Counted from the first letter of the stretch, positions 54,177 through 62,689 are shown. The stretch is 64,000 nucleotides of DNA from AP-15 sp963772965 (GCA_963772965.1 CAVYZU010000012.1:455179-519178), one strand, 5' to 3'. Program-made: numbers and translations. The notes: generated by a model not told the origin, from the letters alone.

Positions 54177-55031
54177 TCAAGCGCGATCCACCCGGAGATC
54201 CACGGCCAGGAAGCGCTCGATCATGGCGTTGACCTGGTCGGCGACCTCGATGGTGTTGAAATGGCCCGCCAGCATCGTCTTGGCGGTCACGAGCTGTGGA
54301 CAGAGCTGTTTGAGCCGGTCGAGATCGCGGGCCATGTTGACCAGCGGCACGTCGGCGGAAATATAGGCCATGGGAATGCGGCAGGCTTTGGCCGCGGGCT
54401 CGGGATCATGGTCGAAGGCGTTCCTGATCGCCGAGAACGCGACGTGCTGTGGCGTGCTCTCGCAAGGCGGCAGGATATATTCGTCGAAGATCGCCTTGCG
54501 CCGCGCGGGCTCGTCATAGTCGCAGCCGATCTCCCATGCATTAGCCCGCGACACGGCGAGGTAATTCGGCCCGCCGATGCCCTGCAGGAGCTTGCCGACC
54601 TCGGGAGCGTTGCGCATCTCCTTGCGGCCCATGACGATCGAATCGATCATGACAAGGCCCGATACCAGCTCCGGGTAGCGTCCGCACAGTTCGAGCGAGA
54701 TCGCGCCGCCCAGGCTGTGTCCAATCACGACGGGTCGGTGCAGCCCGAGCTCGGCGCACTGCCAGGCGATGTCATCCGCAAATCCCGCCATGGTGTATTC
54801 CTGCTTCGGCGCGTCGCTGGCGCCGTGCCCGCGAAGATCGATCGCGACGACGCGGCGGCTTTTCGCGAAATGATCGATCTGCGGCGTAAAGATCCGGTGG
54901 TCGCCGGTCCAGCCATTGACCAGGATCAGTGGCGGCGTCCGGCCGTGGGCCGGTCCGGCCTCGAAATACGCCAGCCGCACGCCGTCACGCTTCAAAAAAG
55001 ACGGCTTCAGTCCAGGGTTGGCATCCATCAT
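54177..55031 (-). CDS. Alpha/beta hydrolase
   Basis: 284 residues. The nucleophile elbow is GHSLGG (Ser near residue 106), the oxyanion loop is LILVNGWTGDHRIF, and RRVVAIDLRGHGASDAP is a classic hydrolase segment; MLAGHFNTIEV holds the catalytic His. It probably hydrolyses an ester, lactone or C-C bond; the substrate is unknown. ATG 55031 with a GAGGAG site. It follows an MFS transporter and a glycosyltransferase in the same direction and may share their transcript. Confidence 0.88.
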   Translation of the reverse strand: MMDANPGLKPSFLKRDGVRLAYFEAGPAHGRTPPLILVNGWTGDHRIFTPQIDHFAKSRRVVAIDLRGHGASDAPKQEYTMAGFADDIAWQCAELGLHRPVVIGHSLGGAISLELCGRYPELVSGLVMIDSIVMGRKEMRNAPEVGKLLQGIGGPNYLAVSRANAWEIGCDYDEPARRKAIFDEYILPPCESTPQHVAFSAIRNAFDHDPEPAAKACRIPMAYISADVPLVNMARDLDRLKQLCPQLVTAKTMLAGHFNTIEVADQVNAMIERFLAVDLRVDRA

Positions 55032-55044
55032 TCACTCCTCTGGG

Positions 55045-56265
55045 TCAACTCGCCTTTGTGGACAGCTCACGTTCACGTCCGGCCGTGACTGTCACGCCCA
55101 GGCGCGCGGCGATCGCGAGCAGGCAGAACGCGAGCATGGTGACGGCCATCGACAGGGCGGAGCGGCCGTCGAACAGCCATGAAACAAGCCAGCTCGAGGT
55201 CGCCGCGCCGAGCATCTGCATGAAAATCACGACCGCACCGGCGGCGCCAGCGATCGCGGGCACGGGCTCCAGCGCCTCGCTGACGGCGTTGGGCGAGATC
55301 AGTCCGAATGACAGCGCCACGCCAGTCATCACCAGCACGACAATCGGCATCGACCGGCCGTCCGCGAGCGCCATCACCGTGAGACACGCGGCAAGCGCCG
55401 TGGAAAGCGAAAGCCCGATGGCGATCGTCTGGCGCGGCGTCACGCGCCAGCCGCTCAGGCGGCGATTGAGCAGCGACCCGGCCATGACCGAAAGCGAGCT
55501 CGCGCCAAAGACCACGCCATATTGGCCCGGGCTCAATCCGACGACGTCGATCAGGAACAGCGACGAGCCGGTGATATAGGCAAACACCGCCCCGGCCGCG
55601 GCCGCGTTGCAGATCGCGTTGCCCAGGCAGACCGGATGGCTCAGGACAGAGAGATAATCCCGAGCGGCGGTCATTGGGTTGAAACGGGCATCCGGATCAA
55701 TGCGCGCGGTCTCGGCGAGGCCGCGCATCGCCACCAGCAAAATGCATCCGCCAGCGATCGGCACCCAATAGACCGCCTGCCACCCGCCGAGCGTCAAAAG
55801 CGCCGCCCCGACACTCGGCGCGATCATCGGGACGATGTTGATGGCGAATACGACATAGGACATCTTGGCGCGCGCCTCTTCACCCTCGAACAGGTCGCGG
55901 ACAATCGTCAACGCGCCCATGCCAGGTCCCGCGGCGCCGACGCCTTGGAGGGTGCGGAAAATCAACAGAACTGGCAGTGAATGCGCCAGCATGCAGCCCC
56001 CGCTGGCGAGCGCGAGCAGTGCTGCGCCGAAGATGATGATGGGCCGGCGCCCAATCCGGTCGGATACGGGTCCATACAAGACGAGCGCCGCGCCACACCC
56101 CAGCAGATAGGCGCTCATCGCCAGCCCGACCTCCGAGGCCGGCGCGCCAAGAGCTGCGGCCGTGGCCGGCAAGGTCGGCAGGATCATGTCGATGCCAAAG
56201 GTCGGCAGCGCCGACAGAAGGCCGAGCAGCCAACTGAAAGCAAGGGAGTTGGGTGCGATGCGCAT
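55045..56265 (-). CDS. MFS transporter, Bcr/CflA type (DHA1)
   Basis: 406 residues with 12 predicted helices. Signatures are GIDMILPTLPATAAALGAPASEVGLAMSAYLLGCGAALVLYGPVSDRIGRRPII (motif A) and FRTLQGVGAAGPGMGALTIVRDLFEGEEARAKM, typical of Bcr/CflA efflux proteins. It would export a small compound. ATG 56265 is the first Met of the conserved N-terminus; the frame extends to 56325. It is 13 nt upstream of the hydrolase gene and downstream of the glycosyltransferase gene, which suggests a modify-and-export unit. Confidence 0.9.
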   Translation of the reverse strand: MRIAPNSLAFSWLLGLLSALPTFGIDMILPTLPATAAALGAPASEVGLAMSAYLLGCGAALVLYGPVSDRIGRRPIIIFGAALLALASGGCMLAHSLPVLLIFRTLQGVGAAGPGMGALTIVRDLFEGEEARAKMSYVVFAINIVPMIAPSVGAALLTLGGWQAVYWVPIAGGCILLVAMRGLAETARIDPDARFNPMTAARDYLSVLSHPVCLGNAICNAAAAGAVFAYITGSSLFLIDVVGLSPGQYGVVFGASSLSVMAGSLLNRRLSGWRVTPRQTIAIGLSLSTALAACLTVMALADGRSMPIVVLVMTGVALSFGLISPNAVSEALEPVPAIAGAAGAVVIFMQMLGAATSSWLVSWLFDGRSALSMAVTMLAFCLLAIAARLGVTVTAGRERELSTKAS

Positions 56266-56358
56266 GGCTGGATCACCGCTTTTGGGTTGGCGGGGGAAAG
56301 GCCGTCGCTCGCACCGCGGCGTCACCGCTATGCCTTGCGAAGGGGCCTGCCGCCCACG

Positions 56359-57669
56359 TCAAACCGCGAGCTGTTGCCTTCTGCCGCGACGGGAATTCGT
56401 CCGCAAGGACGAGTCCGGCCATGCGCGGCAGCGCCGACGCTCCGCGACGATCGCTTCCATCTCCTGGACGAGCCCGGTACGCTCGATATCGGCCCTTATC
56501 GCCTCACCGAGCCGTCGCGCAGCGCGACCGAAATCCGGCTCAAAAATCAGCCTTGCCGCCGCTCCAGCGATCTCGGTTTCGGACGCGGTCGGCGGCAGTC
56601 GCAGGCCGGCGCCCTCGGAAGCGACACGCGCTGCATTGTCGCCCTGGTCGCGGCCCATCGGCAAAATCAGCAGCGGAACGCCGTTGACGAGCGCGCGGTT
56701 GACGGTGCCGTGGCCGCCCTGGCTGATCACCAGCGACACCTCCTGCATGACAGTGTCGTGGGGCGCGCTGCGCAGCAGGTGCACATTGCCTGGGGCTCGC
56801 AGGGTGTCGATGTCGAGGTTTGGGCCGGAGGTCGCCACGGCTTCGATCTCGATCTGCCCCATGGCGCGGATGATCTTCTGAATCAGCTCGCCCTGGCCCT
56901 GCGCACCCGTGCTGCCGGCAACCAGCACACGTGGCAGCCGCGTGGACCATGGCGCGCGCCACGGTTCGGACCAGCTCGGCTGGTCGAGCAGCGGGCCGAT
57001 ATAGCGAAGATTGATGGGCAGCCAGTCGGCCTGGAAGTCGAAAGCCCGGCTCATCGCCAGCAACACCCGGGCGGGCCGATCGAACAGGTCCATTGCATGG
57101 GAAAGGGTCGGCACGCCCAACCGGGCGCAGGCGCGATTGAGGCTCGGCAGCAAGCCATTGAAGACTTCCATCATCTGCTCGCTGGCGGCCGCAGTTTCAG
57201 CCCGCTCTTGCGGCGTCTTCGGTGCCGCCAGGCCGCTCGAGGCGGGCGGCACTCCAGCAAGCGGCCGAACGCTGACATGCGGTGAGAGCATCGCAACAGG
57301 AACGCCGACGGCTTCCGCGCCGAGCACCGCGCCGAACAGCATGTCGATGGTGAGCACGGCCTCGGTCGAGGCGTTGCCGATCTCATCCCTGACGTCGGCC
57401 CCATAATCGGCTGCGGGATCCGACACGACGCGGCGAAGCCAGTCGTCCACGTTGTGGAAGTCGGTGGGGTCCGCGGCCCGTCCGGTCGGCGCGCGGCGCC
57501 AGGTCACGAAATCGAATTCGGCCGCCGCGACTTCGTCGCGCATTGCCGGGTCTGCCATGATCCTGACGCGATGTCCGCGCTGCCGCAATTGGCGGCCTGC
57601 GGTCAGCAAGGGATTGAGATTGCCCGAACTGCCCCAGGATACGAGCAAAAAATTGTGTGACACGATCAT
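56359..57669 (-). CDS. UGT/MGT-type glycosyltransferase (GT1)
   Basis: 436 residues of GT-B fold. The N-terminal domain has SWGSSGNLNPLLTAGRQLRQRGHRVRIMA. The C-terminal domain has the donor-binding segment LVISQGGHGTVNRALVNGVPLLILPMGRDQGDNAARVASEGAGL. Such enzymes add sugars to lipids, antibiotics or other small acceptors. The last 25 residues (after VAERR) are Arg-rich and may come from a late frame change. A GTTAC-N4-GTAAC palindrome lies 141 nt upstream. Confidence 0.87.
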   Translation of the reverse strand: MIVSHNFLLVSWGSSGNLNPLLTAGRQLRQRGHRVRIMADPAMRDEVAAAEFDFVTWRRAPTGRAADPTDFHNVDDWLRRVVSDPAADYGADVRDEIGNASTEAVLTIDMLFGAVLGAEAVGVPVAMLSPHVSVRPLAGVPPASSGLAAPKTPQERAETAAASEQMMEVFNGLLPSLNRACARLGVPTLSHAMDLFDRPARVLLAMSRAFDFQADWLPINLRYIGPLLDQPSWSEPWRAPWSTRLPRVLVAGSTGAQGQGELIQKIIRAMGQIEIEAVATSGPNLDIDTLRAPGNVHLLRSAPHDTVMQEVSLVISQGGHGTVNRALVNGVPLLILPMGRDQGDNAARVASEGAGLRLPPTASETEIAGAAARLIFEPDFGRAARRLGEAIRADIERTGLVQEMEAIVAERRRCRAWPDSSLRTNSRRGRRQQLAV

Positions 57670-57809
57670 AGCCTCTGTGATTGCCAGGCTGTTTGATCGG
57701 CGCAGCGCGATGATGCGTGGCGGCCGCTCGAACCCACGCCGGCGTGTGGCCCAAGACGACAGATATCGGGCGGCTCGGCTACCGCAGCGTTTCGAAAATG
57801 AACTGTATG

Positions 57810-57823
57810 GTTACGCCTGTAAC
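57810..57823. promoter_or_regulatory. Palindrome GTTAC-GCCT-GTAAC
   Basis: A perfect 5-bp dyad with a 4-nt centre, 141 nt upstream of the glycosyltransferase start. The same pattern recurs at 58658, 61938 and 62625. Otherwise 57670-57948 shows no gene. Confidence 0.45.
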
Positions 57824-57948
57824 GGCGCGCGAGAATGTGCCAATAGACACAGCAATCCGTGCCGGAGAGAGTCGATTGCGCAAGTTGCTGGCCAGAGCAC
57901 TCTGGAAGGCGCAACGCCCGCTCTCCAGCATTTCCACGGAAGACCGAA

Positions 57949-58581
57949 TCAGCTGTGAGGCGGCTCAGTTAATGCCGGGAGAAATTTCTCGGCCAAAGGC
58001 GCGGATATTTGGCGGACATCGAGGTCGTCACGACCGTGATCTTGTTCCGCTTCGCTGTCGCCTACCCACGCGTCTGCTGCGACATTGAAATAGACCTGCG
58101 CGCCTGCGGCAAGCTGGACGGTCGGCGCCTGATCGCCGTCGGGAAGATCATTTGGCACTGTGAATGTGTAAGTTCCCGGAGCGAGGTCGATCGAGAAGGC
58201 GGCGCCAGGACGGCTTTGACCTATGGCGACGCCATTCGCATAAATCGTCGCCGTGGCGAGACTCAATCCGGGATCGAATTCGCGCAGGAACCAAACGCGC
58301 GCTTCCCCGGCCTGGATCGGCTGGGATTGCGAAATCCCTGCGGCAGGCGCCGGGGCGGATGCCAAGACGTCCGGTTGGCCCAAACCCTCGGCGCCGAGCT
58401 GCGATGCGGCGGCGATCGCCGTGGAATGTCCAGTCCACAGATCGGCGCCAAAGGCACAGGTGGAGATGGTAAAGAAGCCGATGCCGAAAACTGCCACCGC
58501 AAAGTTGCGGCGTCTGCTCACGCGCCGGCTTTTGCGGCTATCTGGGAGCACACCCCGGGGTGGGACGGTTTGGATATTCAT
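57949..58581 (-). CDS. Secreted hypothetical protein
   Basis: 210 residues. A basic N-terminus (SRKSRRVSRRRNF) is followed by a signal-like segment (VAVFGIGFFTISTCAFGA), so export is likely. The middle (ARVWFLREFDPGLSLATATIYANGVAIGQSRPGAAFSIDLAPGTYTFTVPN) is beta-rich, like the carrier fold of DUF2846-type envelope proteins. The ATG at 58581 has a GAAGAGG site 6 nt upstream that is locked in a perfect 8-bp hairpin. A shortened paralog of its N-terminus lies at 62154-62324. Confidence 0.7.
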   Translation of the reverse strand: MNIQTVPPRGVLPDSRKSRRVSRRRNFAVAVFGIGFFTISTCAFGADLWTGHSTAIAAASQLGAEGLGQPDVLASAPAPAAGISQSQPIQAGEARVWFLREFDPGLSLATATIYANGVAIGQSRPGAAFSIDLAPGTYTFTVPNDLPDGDQAPTVQLAAGAQVYFNVAADAWVGDSEAEQDHGRDDLDVRQISAPLAEKFLPALTEPPHS

Positions 58582-58587
58582 GTCGAA

Positions 58588-58612
58588 CCTCTTCGTTGTC
58601 GGTGCGAAGAGG
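58588..58612. promoter_or_regulatory. RBS-sequestering hairpin, copy A
   Basis: CCTCTTCG (58588-58595) and CGAAGAGG (58605-58612) form a perfect 8-bp stem with a 9-nt loop. On the leftward strand the second arm contains the Shine-Dalgarno GAAGAGG of the 58581 start, so the mRNA could hide its own ribosome site. The same hairpin with a nearly identical loop is at 62555-62579. Confidence 0.55.
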
Positions 58613-58700
58613 ATGGGAAGTCCGCACTACCGCGCGATTGCAGCACTGAGGAAATGCGTTACGACTGTAGTTCGCCCGCAGAAACTGTCGAAATCCTCAG
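58591..58700. repeat. Duplicated segment, copy A (partner at 62558-62667)
   Basis: About 110 bp align without gaps of note to 62558-62667 at roughly 70% identity by eye. The shared part covers the RBS hairpin, the palindrome, and the last codons of a receiver-domain gene (LRISTVSAGELQS here, LRVPTISGRELQS in copy B, each ending in TAA). Confidence 0.7.
58658..58671. promoter_or_regulatory. Palindrome GTTAC-GACT-GTAGT (copy at duplicated segment)
   Basis: One mismatch from GTTAC-N4-GTAAC. It lies 77 nt upstream of the secreted-protein start and overlaps the stop codon of the receiver-domain remnant. The left arm AATGCGTTAC is identical to the left arm of the larger palindrome at 61933-61956. 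Confidence 0.45.
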
Positions 58701-58871
58701 GTGGCGCCCCAGAGCCGAGGCAATCTCGGCAGAAATCAGCGGCCGGTGCACGACCTCGGAGACGCTGGCTGCCACCAACGTATCGGTGCGGATATCGTCG
58801 GCCGACGCTCTCGCCACCAGGATCGGCAGACCCGGCACGATCTCACGCAGTGCGGCAGCCAAATCCAGCAT
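58659..58871 (-). pseudogene. Response-regulator receiver domain, C-terminal fragment
   Basis: About 70 codons: MLDLAAALREIVPGLPILVARASADDIRTDTLVAASVSEVVHRPLISAEIASALGRHL. This is the last half of a receiver domain as found at the end of hybrid histidine kinases (the LREIVPGLPILV strand and the HRPL lysine-loop region, with Arg where Lys is usual). The phosphate-accepting Asp half is not in the frame. It is either the tail of a decayed kinase gene or a fragment. Confidence 0.5.
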
Positions 58872-59166
58872 GGGATTAGCCGTCCTGAAATGACCAACCA
58901 GTGCGATGCCGCACCATCGGCTGCCCGTTCACAAATAGCGAACCAATCTCACGGCACATTCGCGCGGATGGGCGAGAAACCCCCGCTGGCGCTGATGGTG
59001 TGCTGTCCTAATTCGGAGCGCGGACGGTGGACAAACAGCCAAAGGTGCCAATCCGAGCAGGTTACCATGGCAACACGATTCCCCTACTCTGAAACTACGC
59101 CGTAACGCGGCCCAACCACACTCTTCGCGTTGAGCGGAGACTGCTCGACCTAATCAGGAGAGCTAT
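58872..59166. other. Intergenic stretch upstream of the 59167 gene
   Basis: About 295 nt. The left part may be eroded kinase sequence continuing the receiver fragment, but no frame can be followed. The right end holds the AGGAGAG site of the next gene. Confidence 0.35.
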
Positions 59167-59586
59167 ATGAGTTTAGAGGGAGAACGCAGTGGCCGGGAGC
59201 CACCCACCGCTTCCGGTTCTTGGCCGTGGGCGTCCTGGACGCGCTCCGAAGGATTAGCACAATACCGCCGCACTGGGCAAAGGGCAGTGCGCTATGAAGG
59301 CGGCGCGGCCCCGTTGGTTCCGGGCGAGCGGCTGCCGCTGCCCGCAGCGGAGCCAAGAGCGGCAAGAAAGCCGCGAGCCTCAAAGAAATGCGACGGGCAA
59401 ATTTTGCGCGGCATACTCGGTATTTGGGCAATTTTGTTCGTGGCTCTCTCCGCGTTGGTGTCGCTGATCGAAAGGGACAGGCCGGACTTGCTGAGTTCTG
59501 GAAACCCTTTCGTGGTCGGCGTGATCTGCGCGAGCGTCGTTACTGGGCTTTTCTTCGGCTTCGCTTGGCTGAGCAAGAAAGCGTGA
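59167..59586 (+). CDS. Hypothetical membrane protein, 139 aa, two helices
   Basis: A polar, proline-rich N-terminal 75 residues are followed by two hydrophobic helices (ILRGILGIWAILFVALSALVSLI and FVVGVICASVVTGLFFGFAWL). The ATG at 59167 has a strong AGGAGAG site. It is a small inner-membrane protein of unknown role, alone on its strand here. The 240 nt after it hold no gene. Confidence 0.65.
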   Translation: MSLEGERSGREPPTASGSWPWASWTRSEGLAQYRRTGQRAVRYEGGAAPLVPGERLPLPAAEPRAARKPRASKKCDGQILRGILGIWAILFVALSALVSLIERDRPDLLSSGNPFVVGVICASVVTGLFFGFAWLSKKA

Positions 59587-59826
59587 GCTAGTGCCGCGCG
59601 ACGAAAATTCGTTGAGAGAGGTCTTAGCGTCGGTTGTTGTTTAAACAACGCCAGGAGGAAAGAGCCGCGCTTTCAGCCTGTTGAGGCAGGTGTGCCACAA
59701 ACGTCCGCGGTGGTTCATCTGACCGACCCCGTCTTAGGGCAGAGATGTTCGCCAAGCGTTCGAACGTCCCGTTGTTTACCTCGGGAAGATGGTTGGAACG
59801 ATTGTCATCCGGGACAGGACCGACGC

Positions 59827-61686
59827 TCAGTGATGGCTCGTGCCAGGTTCGCCGACGAACTCGGCAAGCTTGATGCCGTGCTCGGCGGCGATCATCTCGG
59901 CCGCCCTCTCGCCGATCATGATGGTCGGCGCATTCGTGTTACCCGCAATCACCGCCGGCATGACACTGGCGTCTGCCACGCGCAACCGGCCGATCCCGAG
60001 CACCCGCAGCCGCGGGTCGACAACGCTGCCGACGCGGCAGGTCGAGGTCGGGTGGTAGTCGGTCAGCGAGAAATGCAGCGCAAACTCTTCGAGCAGCGCG
60101 TCGCTCGGCTCGTCCCCTTCACGGTAACCGTGCTTCGCAGCCAGGAAGGGCGGAATCATGACCGGCTCCGGGCGGCGGTTGCCCGGCCAGTGCATGGCGA
60201 TGTCCATCGCCCGCCGGATCGCCGCAACCATGACCTTGAGATCGCGCGGATCATCGTAATAGTTCATGCGGATTGCCGGCGGAGCGGCGGGATCGGCGCG
60301 TTCGAGAACGATTTCTCCGCGGCTGTGCGGCAGCACAGGCTGGCGCAGCAGTATCAGGTTTTCGGAGTCGTTGGCGACGTGCCTTCCGGCGTCCTCGAAA
60401 AAGCGCGCCGTATCGATGTTGAGGATCGTCCGCAGCGCCTCCTCATTGAAGCCGGTCACGAGCAACTCGATCTCGAGGTCGTGACGCCCGGCATCGCCGA
60501 ACCCGCTCGAGCAGAACACGAGCGCATCGGCCAGAGACGACGCGCCGAGCCCGCGCCCGCTCACCTGCCATTCGGCGAGCCGCTGTGCCGCCGCCTGTTT
60601 CAAGGCCCGCAGTTCCGGCGGCAGCTTCGCATCTTGGGCGGGATCGGAAGGCAGCGGCCCTGCCGGCCCGCGCAGCGCGTCTGGGCCCATCGCCAGCGCT
60701 ACCTCGTTCATCGTCACACCGAGGCCCGGGGCGGGATAGATCAGCGGGCACATCGTGTGATCTTGCAGGTGCTTGCCGACATCAGGTGCATTGACCCGAC
60801 AGCCGACCCCGACCGCTTCGAGCTCATGTCGCGGGCCGACGCCTGATAACAGCAGCAGCTGCGGCGAGCCGATTGCGCCCGCGCTGAGGATCACCTCCTT
60901 GGCGGCATGCACCGTCATACTCTCACCGGCGGCGGTTCGGTATTCGATGCCGGTCGCATCGTGCCCGCGCCCGCGCCTTCGAGTAGCACCCGCGTCGCTT
61001 GGGCCCCGGTGATGATCATCAGGTTCGGCCGTCGCTCCGGTTCGCCGACGAGAAAGGCCTCGTAAGTGCTCGATCGCCGCCCGTTCCGCGTCGTGAACTG
61101 GGTCAGCGAGGCGACGCCAGCCGGCGCGCTGCGGTCGCGGCCGTTGTAGTCGCCCTTGGGGATACCGGCTGCAACCGCCGCCTCGACGAATTCCCGCGCG
61201 GCCGGCAACACCGGATCACTCACCGAGACCCCAAGCGGCCCGGTGGTGTTGTGCGCCGCGGCGTCGATCACAATGTCGCCGCTCGCCGCGAGGCCTTCAC
61301 TCTTGCGGAAATAGGGCAGCACCTCGGCGTAGCTCCAGCCGGTGGCGCCGCCTTCCGCCCAGGCATCGAAGTCGCCGGGATTGTCGCGTACATATCATGA
61401 AGTTGATGCCCGACGAGCCGCCGAGCATCTTGCCGCGCGGCACCGGCACGCGGCCGCCGTTGAGCCCGAGCCCGGCGCGGCCAGGATCGGCGGTGAACAT
61501 CCAGTCGGTGGCGGGATTGAGCTGCATCAGCGCCGGTGCGATCGGTAGCGCGGAGACCGCCGGCGGCCGCTCGCCCGCCTCGATCAACGCCACCCGGCAA
61601 TTCGGGTCCTCCGACAGCCGCGAGGCGATCACTGCTCCCGCCGATCCGCCGCCAACCACGATGAAATCGAACTGTAATCTTTTCAC
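59827..61686 (-). pseudogene. GMC-family FAD oxidoreductase, two frameshifts
   Basis: The protein runs through three frames. Part 1 (61686 to about 61396): FDFIVVGGGSAGAVIASRLSEDPNCRVALIEAG and MLGGSSGINFM. Part 2 (to about 60962): VLPYFRKSEG, APAGVASLTQFTTRNGRRSSTYEAFL, LMIITGAQATRVLLEGAGA. Part 3: KEVILSAGAIGSPQLLLLSGVGP, TDYHPTSTCRVG with the catalytic His, and NTNAPTIMIGERAAEMI. This is a choline-dehydrogenase-like alcohol oxidase. Both breaks are single-base. The start is GTG 61686 after GAGGCGGG. Confidence 0.85.
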
Positions 61687-61758
61687 ATCCCGCCTCGATG
61701 TTGCAGAAATTAACGATACTGTTGAACTCATACAGCTCTCGTGATTAGGTCGAGCCAT

Positions 61759-62153
61759 CTCTGCTCGACGCCGAGAGAGTGAATGCGTGCGTGTTACCGC
61801 GCAGTTTTACTTGCTCTCCTCTAACGGCGAGACCGGGCAGTTCTTTGAACATCCGGTCGAAACCGGCGTACTTTAGTTGTTGAGCGCAGATGATAGGCGA
61901 GCCGCGCTACGAAGTGATTTCAGCGCCGGGTGAATGCGTTACACCGGTAACGCATTCCGACTGTTTTTCCATTGGCTGGCGTTGCAGCGGCAGCAATATC
62001 AACATGCACCGCCGAGTGAGGCAGATGTCAACCAGGACGAGCATCTGAGCGCCGTCCGGCGCATCAGCTCGTCGTAGAGCCGATCGACGATCCGCGCACG
62101 CTGCGCGGAGAGGTCCAACTCTCCGTAGGGAGGGTCAATCGGGTGAGGCGGAA
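61759..62153. other. Intergenic stretch with a large palindrome
   Basis: About 395 nt between the GMC gene and the short paralog. A leftward frame near 62050-62130 reads LDLSAQRARIVDRLYDELMRRTAL, which may be a coding scrap, but it has no start. The palindrome at 61933 is listed separately. Confidence 0.35.
61933..61956. promoter_or_regulatory. Perfect 10-bp-arm palindrome (AATGCGTTAC / GTAACGCATT)
   Basis: AATGCGTTAC and GTAACGCATT flank a 4-nt centre ACCG. The core is GTTAC-N4-GTAAC, as at 57810. It lies about 250 nt upstream of the leftward GMC start. This is the longest and most perfect of the four copies. Confidence 0.6.
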
Positions 62154-62324
62154 TTAGCCAGGATCCGCCGGCGCGGGTCGCGACAGGACGGCGGTCGCGC
62201 TGGAATTGCCAGTGTCAAGATCGGCGCTAAAGGCGCCGATAGCGCACATGCCGATTGCAACAGAGGCACCGACAAAGGTGCATTGCCTGATTACCTGGCG
62301 GGTTTTGCGGTTGCTCGGTAACAT
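62154..62324 (-). pseudogene. Truncated paralog of the secreted protein at 57949-58581
   Basis: 56 codons. The text MLPSNRKTRQVIRQCTFVGA... AIGAFSADLDTGNSSAT parallels VLPDSRKSRRVSRRRNFAVA... CAFGADLWTGHSTAI of the larger gene: the basic head, signal segment and first mature residues. The frame then stops, so the carrier-like domain is missing. It is either a decayed copy or a very short secreted peptide. Confidence 0.55.
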
Positions 62325-62372
62325 ATTGCAGCCAGGGATGATTTGCACGCGTCTTCGGGTTGCTGTGAAATG

Positions 62373-62525
62373 TCATGCGCTCCAATTTTGCAGGTGTTGC
62401 CAGCAGTCCTCGACTTGCCAAAGCCGCATCCACGTCGGATGCGTCGCTTGCCATTGGACGGCGACCTCGCGCCAACCGAAATCATCAATCAGCGCCAGCC
62501 AATTCGAGATTGTGAGCATCTTCAT
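62373..62525 (-). CDS. Small hypothetical protein, 50 aa, tryptophan-rich
   Basis: ATG 62525 follows a GAGGTGG site. The 50 residues (start MKMLTISNWLALIDDFGWRE, end QVEDCWQHLQNWSA) contain six tryptophans, unusual for a random frame. It lies between the duplicated RBS-hairpin segment and the truncated secreted paralog. A four-codon frame (MGRE-stop) starts at the ATG that matches copy A and ends just before it, like a leader. No function recognised. Confidence 0.45.
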   Translation of the reverse strand: MKMLTISNWLALIDDFGWREVAVQWQATHPTWMRLWQVEDCWQHLQNWSA

Positions 62526-62554
62526 GCCACCACCTCATTCCCTTCCCATGTCGG

Positions 62555-62579
62555 CCTCTTCGTTGTCGATGCGAAGAGG
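62555..62579. promoter_or_regulatory. RBS-sequestering hairpin, copy B
   Basis: CCTCTTCG (62555-62562) and CGAAGAGG (62572-62579), an 8-bp stem with a 9-nt loop differing from copy A at only one base. As in copy A, the arm carries GAAGAGG next to an ATG (62549 leftward). Confidence 0.55.
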
Positions 62580-62667
62580 ATGGTGGGCTTGCGCTACTGC
62601 ATGATTGCAATGCCGCGGAAATGGGTTACGATTGTAATTCGCGACCCGAAATCGTCGGAACCCTCAG
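62558..62667. repeat. Duplicated segment, copy B (partner at 58591-58700)
   Basis: See copy A. On the leftward strand it encodes LRVPTISGRELQS-TAA, the same tail as the receiver fragment in copy A, then the palindrome GTTAC-GATT-GTAAT at 62625-62638 and the RBS hairpin. To its right, similarity ends where the TPP-enzyme remnant begins (about 62690). Confidence 0.7.
62625..62638. promoter_or_regulatory. Palindrome GTTAC-GATT-GTAAT
   Basis: Fourth copy of the GTTAC-N4-GTAAC pattern, with one mismatch, 76 nt upstream of the ATG at 62549. The spacing to that ATG equals the spacing in copy A (77 nt). Confidence 0.45.
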
Positions 62668-62689
62668 ATGCGCGACCCGTCAACTGATA

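Noticed and set aside
54012..55088. 358-codon frame opposite the alpha/beta hydrolase
   Set aside because: The hydrolase strand carries the catalytic motifs; this frame carries none.
55981..57285. 434-codon frame opposite the glycosyltransferase
   Set aside because: Low-complexity, Arg/Gln-rich translation typical of an antisense shadow.
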